Assembly: GCF_018402495.1 (NCBI RefSeq)
Contig: NZ_JAGYIU010000003.1
Span: forward strand, 1 to 64,000
DNA: 64,000 nt
Origin: Pseudoalteromonas sp.
GTDB lineage: Bacteria; Pseudomonadota; Gammaproteobacteria; Enterobacterales; Alteromonadaceae
Reading direction: 5' to 3'
The position numbers and the translations under genes are program-made. Numbering within the stretch: position 1 is the stretch's first letter; every line of letters starts with the position of its first letter. The notes beneath the pieces are model-generated. The model ran no database searches. It was given only the letters and a program-made list of their open reading frames with translations, and was not told where the DNA came from. This document shows, piece after piece, positions 36,609 to 45,488 of this stretch.

Positions 36609-39600
36609 GTTCACTGCCGCACAGGCAGCTTAGAAAACTAATTGAAATCCTATTGTAAACGCCTTTGAGTTCACTGCCGCACAGGCAGCTTAGAAATGTT
36701 CCGCTTGAGTCGTACTGCTCGCCACGCTGTTCACTGCCGCACAGGCAGCTTAGAAATAAGTCTAAACTATCTACAGCGTTGCTAATCGGTTCACTGCCGC
36801 ACAGGCAGCTTAGAAATCTAGCTATTGATAAAACATTCCTTGGCTGCGGTTCACTGCCGCACAGGCAGCTTAGAAAAATCGCGCAGTGTTGTTACTGGCA
36901 CATGGCACGTTCACTGCCGCACAGGCAGCTTAGAAAACATGAACAATCAGAGGCTAATCAGGCATGAGGTTCACTGCCGCACAGGCAGCTTAGAAATTAA
37001 TCATTAGTGAGCTAGAGCCAACAGTAACGTTCACTGCCGCACAGGCAGCTTAGAAATTTCTGCCACCCTCGCTTACTCTAAATCTGTTGTTCACTGCCGC
37101 ACAGGCAGCTTAGAAATCTAAAAGTGAAAGCTGCTATTGAATCTAATTGTTCACTGCCGCACAGGCAGCTTAGAAAATTCCCACACATTGCCGACCATGT
37201 CGTACACAGTTCACTGCCGCACAGGCAGCTTAGAAAGCAAACTCGGCGCAACTGGCAATCGTTGCATCGTTCACTGCCGCACAGGCAGCTTAGAAAAACT
37301 GCCGACAAATATTTTGCCGTCTGGGCGCGTTCACTGCCGCACAGGCAGCTTAGAAAAAAAAGGAAACTCACCATGCACCAACAAAATAGTTCACTGCCGC
37401 ACAGGCAGCTTAGAAAATGAAATACTCATCCCGTTAGGTTTCTTTGTAGTTCACTGCCGCACAGGCAGCTTAGAAATCAAGCGTGTCACTCATTGTCTCA
37501 GAATCTAAGTTCACTGCCGCACAGGCAGCTTAGAAAGCCAACAAGCGTACCCGCCGTATATTTATTAAGTTCACTGCCGCACAGGCAGCTTAGAAATACA
37601 GTTGAGATTGTTAGCGCCAGTGGCCACTGTTCACTGCCGCACAGGCAGCTTAGAAAGTCAAGCATTATCATTTGACCTGAAAAGCCATGTTCACTGCCGC
37701 ACAGGCAGCTTAGAAATAATTAGCGTGTCAGCGCTAGCTATCTGTATTGTTCACTGCCGCACAGGCAGCTTAGAAAACAGCAAAACCCTAACGACCCGCC
37801 ATTTTAACGTTCACTGCCGCACAGGCAGCTTAGAAAATTTATAACTGGTGCAATGCGTATAAAGACAAGTTCACTGCCGCACAGGCAGCTTAGAAAAAAC
37901 GTCATGGTTTGGATTAGCAAATTTAACTGTTCACTGCCGCACAGGCAGCTTAGAAATCATGGACTACAGCTTAAAAGGTAATTACAAGGTTCACTGCCGC
38001 ACAGGCAGCTTAGAAATATGACGGGCGGCGTTCCCTTCTCTGGTGGTGGTTCACTGCCGCACAGGCAGCTTAGAAAATAAAGGGTATGTGGTCAGGGTTA
38101 TCGATTAAGTTCACTGCCGCACAGGCAGCTTAGAAATATCTTTGGAGAGTCACAAGTTAAAAAGTCGTGTTCACTGCCGCACAGGCAGCTTAGAAAACTG
38201 CCCGTTTACACTACACCTTTTTCCCGTTGTTCACTGCCGCACAGGCAGCTTAGAAATATTGCTGATGCGTAATAACTAACCTCGGGAGGTTCACTGCCGC
38301 ACAGGCAGCTTAGAAAGCCGTCAGGTGGTGGTTCTGGGGTTGGTTTGTGTTCACTGCCGCACAGGCAGCTTAGAAATGAATATATCGTCGATAAACTTGA
38401 TGCTGGATGTTCACTGCCGCACAGGCAGCTTAGAAAAAAGATAGGTGTATTTGATGAAGCACCACCAGGTTCACTGCCGCACAGGCAGCTTAGAAAATTG
38501 CTAAAATAAACATCTTGCAACAATGTGAGTTCACTGCCGCACAGGCAGCTTAGAAAATTATTTCTGCAAGCTTGCCGAACGCAACAAGGTTCACTGCCGC
38601 ACAGGCAGCTTAGAAATAATGAACCAGTTGTTGCTAAAGCTGCGTCGTGTTCACTGCCGCACAGGCAGCTTAGAAATGAGTTCTCTTTTTTGACCAACGA
38701 ACCTGCACGTTCACTGCCGCACAGGCAGCTTAGAAATGTTTACTGCAAATAAGCAGCCTAGACAGTAAGTTCACTGCCGCACAGGCAGCTTAGAAAATTA
38801 TCAGCGAGCGATTTCAGCCTACAGCATTGTTCACTGCCGCACAGGCAGCTTAGAAAGCTAACGTGAGTGAAAACGCATTTGCACTGCGGTTCACTGCCGC
38901 ACAGGCAGCTTAGAAATCGTCGTCAGCACCAAATTTGGGATCAGTAATGTTCACTGCCGCACAGGCAGCTTAGAAAATCTGGTAATGGATAATAAAGTGT
39001 TGGCAGACGTTCACTGCCGCACAGGCAGCTTAGAAAACAAAATCGATTTGTACAGCGAGCTCTTTGCTGTTCACTGCCGCACAGGCAGCTTAGAAAGCTG
39101 GTATAAACCAGCGGAAAATCACGATAGAGTTCACTGCCGCACAGGCAGCTTAGAAATTTATTACAGGGCTGTTAATTTCAGTGTTCGCGTTCACTGCCGC
39201 ACAGGCAGCTTAGAAATCATGGGTGGGTGGTGTGGCGTCATCATCGCCGTTCACTGCCGCACAGGCAGCTTAGAAAATCACGCCTTGGCGGATAACATCA
39301 CCCACTAAGTTCACTGCCGCACAGGCAGCTTAGAAAAATAGAAACACCAAATCCTGATGGTTCTTTGTGTTCACTGCCGCACAGGCAGCTTAGAAATTCA
39401 CCCGAAATTTGAAAATAAACAGTGTTGCGTTCACTGCCGCACAGGCAGCTTAGAAATTTCTTATATATCCTGACCAAATCAAAACATAGTTCACTGCCGC
39501 ACAGGCAGCTTAGAAAAGTAAGTAGGCCATTTGACTTATCTTGACCTTGTTCACTGCCGCACAGGCAGCTTAGAAAGTCCAGCTTTATTTGAGTCTTGAT

Positions 39601-42336
39601 TATTGCAAGTTCACTGCCGCACAGGCAGCTTAGAAAATATGCTAAACCGAGGTAAGTAACTGCCAGCCGTTCACTGCCGCACAGGCAGCTTAGAAAAATA
39701 TTGGTAGCCGTGGCGCCAAGGTTTGAAAGTTCACTGCCGCACAGGCAGCTTAGAAATATTAACTAAGCTTGTTGGCCTGCGCAATAAAGTTCACTGCCGC
39801 ACAGGCAGCTTAGAAATATTGGAGAAATTATGAATATTGAAGGCGCTAGTTCACTGCCGCACAGGCAGCTTAGAAAGCTAACATGTTTGAAGTTTTGGTA
39901 AACTCGGAGTTCACTGCCGCACAGGCAGCTTAGAAATATTAGCTAATGGGGTTATTGCTTCCCCATAAGTTCACTGCCGCACAGGCAGCTTAGAAAGTTT
40001 ACTTGAAGCAGTCGATTTAAGCGGCAATGTTCACTGCCGCACAGGCAGCTTAGAAAAATAAAACAGTGAAAACAAAATTTCAAAAAATGTTCACTGCCGC
40101 ACAGGCAGCTTAGAAAATTACAAACCAGATCGAGTGCGTGTTCAGTAAGTTCACTGCCGCACAGGCAGCTTAGAAACATTAGCATCTTCGTACTCAAATG
40201 CAATATCTGTTCACTGCCGCACAGGCAGCTTAGAAAATAGTCACAGGGTCAGCAATTGAGATAGAAAAGTTCACTGCCGCACAGGCAGCTTAGAAACTAT
40301 TTTCTGGCGTCGTAAATTACGTAAAATCGTTCACTGCCGCACAGGCAGCTTAGAAATTTTCTACTTTTCTCCATGTTACGTCATCTATGTTCACTGCCGC
40401 ACAGGCAGCTTAGAAAGTTAAGCCTAGCATAAACTTTACGGCCTTTTTGTTCACTGCCGCACAGGCAGCTTAGAAATTTAAGTTCTCCAGACTGAACTAA
40501 TGAATCGAGTTCACTGCCGCACAGGCAGCTTAGAAATGCTACTGTAATTCCATCTGATATAGTTCTGTGTTCACTGCCGCACAGGCAGCTTAGAAATTAA
40601 AGGTAATCAACAAGGTATCTCAACTTACGTTCACTGCCGCACAGGCAGCTTAGAAATCAAGAACGCAAGCTTCAAGGAACTGCATATCGTTCACTGCCGC
40701 ACAGGCAGCTTAGAAATAGCATTAGAAGTTCATCCCTAGTAAATGTATGTTCACTGCCGCACAGGCAGCTTAGAAAATAATTCGAGTGTCATTAATATCA
40801 TGCCTATCGTTCACTGCCGCACAGGCAGCTTAGAAATATTTTGCTAAGATACAATTATACAAAACAAGGTTCACTGCCGCACAGGCAGCTTAGAAATGTA
40901 ACAATTAGTGATACAGTAACCAGAAGCAGTTCACTGCCGCACAGGCAGCTTAGAAAGTTAGCTCCAGCGCTCGCTTGATATTTTGCATGTTCACTGCCGC
41001 ACAGGCAGCTTAGAAAATCCATATAGACTAGGTATCTATCATCACTCAGTTCACTGCCGCACAGGCAGCTTAGAAAGTTTGGATCTTCGATAACGCTTTT
41101 AAGCTGCTGTTCACTGCCGCACAGGCAGCTTAGAAATTATTTAGTTAATTGATATTACCCTGTGTCTTGTTCACTGCCGCACAGGCAGCTTAGAAATGAA
41201 AGCACTACAGGTGGCAGTAGTAGCATATGTTCACTGCCGCACAGGCAGCTTAGAAATAGGGATTTAAGTGCGGAACTAAAAAATCTAAGTTCACTGCCGC
41301 ACAGGCAGCTTAGAAAACCATCCCAGCTACCGAAATATGGACTTTCGTGTTCACTGCCGCACAGGCAGCTTAGAAAATTTATAACTGTTATTTTTGTGGC
41401 CTTGCCAAGTTCACTGCCGCACAGGCAGCTTAGAAAGCTATCAGTTACCGTGTGCAATAAGCGGAATAGTTCACTGCCGCACAGGCAGCTTAGAAAAAGT
41501 AGATGCACGTTCTGCGGCATCCGCTGGAGTTCACTGCCGCACAGGCAGCTTAGAAAGCACAAGTCAACATCAAAAAGGGGTCTTGATAGTTCACTGCCGC
41601 ACAGGCAGCTTAGAAATTCATCGCCCACTTTCATGTGTGCCAAATTATGTTCACTGCCGCACAGGCAGCTTAGAAATGTCTCTTGTGGCATTAGGCTTTT
41701 CCTAGTTTGTTCACTGCCGCACAGGCAGCTTAGAAAGTTTTCATCTAAACCAAGAATCAATACTGATTGTTCACTGCCGCACAGGCAGCTTAGAAATTAA
41801 ATAAATCATGGTGCAGACCTCACACCTAGTTCACTGCCGCACAGGCAGCTTAGAAAGCACTGGCGAGCTATCAAAATTAGAAGAGGGCGTTCACTGCCGC
41901 ACAGGCAGCTTAGAAAACCAGCTTTAAATTAAACGACAATCCAAACCAGTTCACTGCCGCACAGGCAGCTTAGAAAATCAGTTCAGACAGTTGATCAATT
42001 TGTATATCGTTCACTGCCGCACAGGCAGCTTAGAAAATTGTTAACAGTAGCTTGCGTTACCTGTTTTGGTTCACTGCCGCACAGGCAGCTTAGAAATCAA
42101 ATATTTTGATGTAGTTTTCGTAATTTTTGTTCACTGCCGCACAGGCAGCTTAGAAAAGTTCGAGCAATCATACCACGCTACCTATAATGTTCACTGCCGC
42201 ACAGGCAGCTTAGAAATTAGATAGAGCGGTACCAGAACGAGTACGGCAGTTCACTGCCGCACAGGCAGCTTAGAAATGTAAGGAAATATAATAACATCGG
42301 CGTCTTGCGTTCACTGCCGCACAGGCAGCTTAGGTG
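36609..42336 (+). CRISPR. Type I-F CRISPR array, 96 repeats and 95 spacers
   Basis: The 28-bp repeat starts GTTCACTGCC, contains the Csy4 hairpin CTGCC-GCACA-GGCAG and ends in the handle CTTAGAAA, the canonical I-F repeat. It recurs with a strict 60-bp period from 36609 to 42309, so every spacer is exactly 32 bp. The first 95 repeats appear identical. The 96th (42309-42336) keeps 25 bases and then changes to GTG, marking the leader-distal end. Transcription runs left to right from the leader. No spacer is obviously duplicated. Targets cannot be named without a search. Confidence 0.99.
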
Positions 42337-42850
42337 ACGATGGACCGAAACGAAGTTTCGCAGCCTGAGGAAGTGAGGTCATGGATGACCGATGTAACCA
42401 AGCTCCATGGATGGATTCAAACACCGATATTAATTTAACAAAGTTCACTGCCGCACAGGCAGCTTAGGTGACGATGGACCGAAACAAAGTTTCGCAGCCT
42501 GAGGAAGTGAGGTCATGGCAGATTTTTTGTTCCCGACAAAATCTAAGTACCTAAATCCATTTAGGCAATGACCGATGTAACCAAGCTCCATGGATGGATT
42601 CAAACGCCGATGTTAATTTAACCACGTTCACTGCCGCACAGGCAGCTTAGAAATTTTTAAAACCGTCGAATTCGACGGTATTAAAATTTACTGCCGCATG
42701 GGCAGCCTGAGGAAGTGAGGTTATGGCAGATTTTTTGTTCCCGACAAAATCTAAGTACCTAAATCCATTTAGGCAATGACCGATGTGACCAAGCTCCATG
42801 GATGGATTCAAACGCCGATGTTAATTTAACCTCGTTCACTGCCTTTCATA
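42337..42850 (+). repeat. Scrambled leader-distal end of the array: tandem trailer duplications
   Basis: Three copies of a trailer segment follow the array at about 42337-42442, 42468-42625 and 42702-42833. All share GCAGCCTGAGGAAGTGAGG, CCAAGCTCCATGGATGGATT and an ending TAATTTAAC; the first lacks about 55 bp present in the others. Repeat pieces sit between them: 25 bases at 42443-42467, a perfect 28-bp repeat at 42626-42653, a 32-bp spacer (42654-42685) containing the perfect palindrome CCGTCGAATTCGACGG, a decayed repeat at 42686-42713, and a final GTTCACTGCC at 42834-42843. This looks like recombination among old terminal repeats. Confidence 0.85.
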
Positions 42851-42859
42851 AAATACATT

Positions 42860-42880
42860 ACGCGCTAAAGCACGACCTAC
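42860..42880 (-). repeat. 21-bp repeat beyond the array, right inverted copy
   Basis: ACGCGCTAAAGCACGACCTA plus a final C is the exact reverse complement of 30666-30686. The two copies bracket cas2-3, the Cascade genes and the whole array. It lies 13 bp before the stop of the leftward cyclase gene. Confidence 0.8.
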
Positions 42881-42892
42881 AGGGTGGGTGGC

Positions 42893-44329
42893 TTAGGTGG
42901 TATAAACGTTTATTTGGTTGCGGTTGGCGTTTTTTGCTTGGTATAGGGCTTTGTCTGCGTTGTTTATCATTTCTTCTGCTTGGGTTGTTGAGTTAGGTAT
43001 GCAGCTATAACAACCAAAGCTGAGTGTCAGTGATGAGGCTATGGGGGAGTATTCGTGGGCTATGTCTAATGAGGCTATTTTTTGTTGAACTAGATGTGCA
43101 AATTCGCTGCAGCGCTCTGCATCTACCAAGGGCAGTATGAGTGCAAATTCTTCTCCGCCGTAGCGCGCAGCTAGGTCGCCTTCGCGTTTGCATAAATTTT
43201 TAAGTGCATTTGCTACGGTTTTTAGGACATCGTCGCCTTTCTGATGGCCGTAAAAGTCGTTGTAATGTTTAAAAAAGTCGATGTCACACATAATAAGGCT
43301 TATAGGCTTTTTTTGACGGGCGCATCGTTTAAGTTCACTTTTTAGTACTTTGTCGAAGTAGCGACGATTTGCAATATTAGTTAGCCCGTCGGTATTTGCT
43401 AATTGATTGAGTTTTGTATTTGCGTTGATCAGTTGTTGTTGTGCATCATGAAGTTTTTGTTTGTATTTTATGTTTTTGAGTGCGTTGTTAATAATTTCAC
43501 CCACTAATTTTATTCTGATCAGGTCAATGTCGCTCCACTGACGTTGTTGCTTAACGCAGTCGCAGCCAATAAACCCGACAAGCTCGTTATCAAAACGTAG
43601 GCCAATGCATAAAACCGATTTAATATTTTGTATTTCAAATTCAGTTTTTTCTGATTGGGCCTCAGCGGGTAGTTGTGTAATATCATTCACTTGAAATACA
43701 TGAGTTAAATTCATAACATCAAAAAAATAGGGGAGCTCAGATTTAGGTACATTTTGTAGTCTGTTTTTATAACTCGTAATTCCGGTGTTTACCCATTCAT
43801 GTGTGTTGGTTAAGGTTTGGTTATTAGCGTTAAATTCAAATAAGTAGCTTCTGTCTGCCTTACAAACAGTGCCAATGGCTTTTAAAGCAAAATCAATTTG
43901 CTGATCTATGTTATCATTTTGAATATCAATGAGTTCGGCGGAAATTTCAGAGATTATTTTATCAAAGTTGTATTCTTCACTACTGCCAATGTTGCTATGC
44001 TCTAGGGTAAGCATGATTAAATCATCACAAAATACAGTACGTGTAACGTTTAAAAGGGTGGTTTGGTGGTGGTGTTTTAATAAGATAGAAGAGCTATGAT
44101 CTGCTAAAAACAGCTGTGAAATAGCTATAAAGGTATTGGTTTTCGAGTCAAGTAAGGTGATATTACTTAATGCCGCTTTTGTTATGGTATTGCTATTATT
44201 ATCTATTGCAAGCAAGTGCTTAGCATAAGAGTTTATAATATAGCTATCTGCTTTATTATCATAAACAATAACAGCTAATGTAATACTATTAAAAACGTGT
44301 CGCATTATTTTTGTTATGTTATGGCCCAC
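42893..44329 (-). CDS. GAF-GGDEF diguanylate cyclase
   Basis: The 478-residue protein starts at GTG 44329 with GGAG 6 bp upstream. A PAS-like N-terminal part (about 10-115) precedes a GAF domain (about 130-290; LCIGLRFDNELVGFIGCD), a short coiled linker and a GGDEF domain with LTNIANRRYFDKVL and the intact active motif RYGGEEFALILPL. No membrane segment is visible. It should make c-di-GMP in response to a small-molecule or redox signal. Its gene converges on the CRISPR array end. Confidence 0.87.
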   Translation of the reverse strand: MGHNITKIMRHVFNSITLAVIVYDNKADSYIINSYAKHLLAIDNNSNTITKAALSNITLLDSKTNTFIAISQLFLADHSSSILLKHHHQTTLLNVTRTVFCDDLIMLTLEHSNIGSSEEYNFDKIISEISAELIDIQNDNIDQQIDFALKAIGTVCKADRSYLFEFNANNQTLTNTHEWVNTGITSYKNRLQNVPKSELPYFFDVMNLTHVFQVNDITQLPAEAQSEKTEFEIQNIKSVLCIGLRFDNELVGFIGCDCVKQQRQWSDIDLIRIKLVGEIINNALKNIKYKQKLHDAQQQLINANTKLNQLANTDGLTNIANRRYFDKVLKSELKRCARQKKPISLIMCDIDFFKHYNDFYGHQKGDDVLKTVANALKNLCKREGDLAARYGGEEFALILPLVDAERCSEFAHLVQQKIASLDIAHEYSPIASSLTLSFGCYSCIPNSTTQAEEMINNADKALYQAKNANRNQINVYTT

Positions 44330-44546
44330 TGATTTCTCCGCATTACAATATGAAAAATAACTATATTTATGAATTAATTATTCTTTTTTATACATCAAAT
44401 CTAGTACAGTTTTTTGTATTTTACTAAGTTTTTAGTGCGTTTAATTGAGCGACGTATTACAATTGTGATTGTATATCATTACGTGTTTTCTCATTAGCTT
44501 TATTCTATAAGCTTACTTTGTTTTTAGTGAAGGTTTATTATATTTC

Positions 44547-45440
44547 ATGACAGAAATAACCACACATCATGCTTCTCGTCGTCGTTTGTTAATCGCACTT
44601 GCCATTACCTGTTCGTTCATGATTATTCAATTAGTGGGTGCATATTATGCAAATTCGCTTGCCGTTCTTGCTGATGCGGGTCATTTATTTGTTCACAATA
44701 GCTCTTTGTTTATTGCTTTAATTGCCTCTAGTTTTGCGATTCATTTGGCTAAAACGTATAACGATGGTCATCAAAAAGCGGAGTTAATTGGTGGGCTTAT
44801 TAATGGGGTACTGTATTTAGTTATAAGCCTTGTTATTTTGTTTGAAGGGGCTGAGCGCTTTATCGAGCATAATCAAGGTCATTCTCATGCTATCAATAGT
44901 TACTTAATGTCGGTGATTGCAGCTATTGGTTTTTTATTTCATGGTGCGGCGGCATGGGTACTTTATAAGGGCCGAAAGGCAAGTATTAATGTGTATGCGG
45001 TATTTTTGCACTCATTTTTTGATTTAATATCAACGGTGTCTACTTTTGCGGCGGGCGTACTAATTTACATAACAGGCTGGAATGTGATTGATATTTTGTC
45101 GAGTATGCTTATTGCGTCCTTTGTGTTGTTTACCGGTATTAAGGTTATTATAAGCTGTATAAAGGGGTTGCGTTCAAACAAGGCGAAGCTACCTGAAGTG
45201 GCCGATATTGAAACAGAAATAACCACTGTGGAGCATGTCGCAAATGTGCATAATGTGACGGTTGTTCGCAAAAATAAAAAAGTGATAGTCGGGGCGCATG
45301 TAGTGCTTAAACAGCACTGCACCATAGAAAAACATGATGAAGAGTGTCGCTTAAAGGTAATAAAATTGCTTGCCGATAAATTTAATGTGAATGATAGTGT
45401 GTTACAAATTGAAAGTTATGAATGTAAGCACATACATTAA
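44547..45440 (+). CDS. Cation diffusion facilitator metal exporter with atypical TM2 motif
   Basis: The 297-residue protein has six hydrophobic helices and a C-terminal cytoplasmic domain (about 210-297), the CDF plan. A His-rich loop (EHNQGHSHA) lies between helices. TM5 carries the standard metal pair HSFFD (HxxxD). TM2 reads ADAGHLFVHN, so the usual HxxxD is HxxxH. CDF proteins exchange cytoplasmic Zn or other divalent metals for protons, and residues at this site set metal choice; whether the change alters specificity is inference. A terminator follows the gene. Confidence 0.85.
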   Translation: MTEITTHHASRRRLLIALAITCSFMIIQLVGAYYANSLAVLADAGHLFVHNSSLFIALIASSFAIHLAKTYNDGHQKAELIGGLINGVLYLVISLVILFEGAERFIEHNQGHSHAINSYLMSVIAAIGFLFHGAAAWVLYKGRKASINVYAVFLHSFFDLISTVSTFAAGVLIYITGWNVIDILSSMLIASFVLFTGIKVIISCIKGLRSNKAKLPEVADIETEITTVEHVANVHNVTVVRKNKKVIVGAHVVLKQHCTIEKHDEECRLKVIKLLADKFNVNDSVLQIESYECKHIH

Positions 45441-45451
45441 CGCATTGATAC

Positions 45452-45479
45452 AAAAGCGACTTAACTAAGTTGCTTTTTT
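45452..45479 (+). terminator. Intrinsic terminator of the CDF gene
   Basis: AAAAGCGACTT and AAGTTGCTTTTTT form a stem with one G-U pair and a T tract, 12 bp after the stop codon. The A run on the other side lets it serve the convergent gene as well. Confidence 0.7.
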
Positions 45480-45488
45480 GCTTCAGGT

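Noticed and set aside
36665-41800. Many open reading frames of 60-212 codons through the CRISPR array, on both strands
   Set aside because: They repeat the same residues every 20 positions (SLPHRQLR, HCRTGSLE or LSCLCGSE) because the 60-bp period is a multiple of three and the repeat has no stop in those frames. They are artefacts of the array.
29678-42336. CRISPR-associated transposon (type I-F3) interpretation
   Set aside because: cas1 and cas2-3 are present and intact, and there are no tnsA, tnsB, tnsC or tniQ genes in or around the locus.
42626-42653. Separate second CRISPR array
   Set aside because: One perfect repeat, one spacer-length gap and one decayed repeat between duplicated trailers are better explained as a displaced end of the same array.
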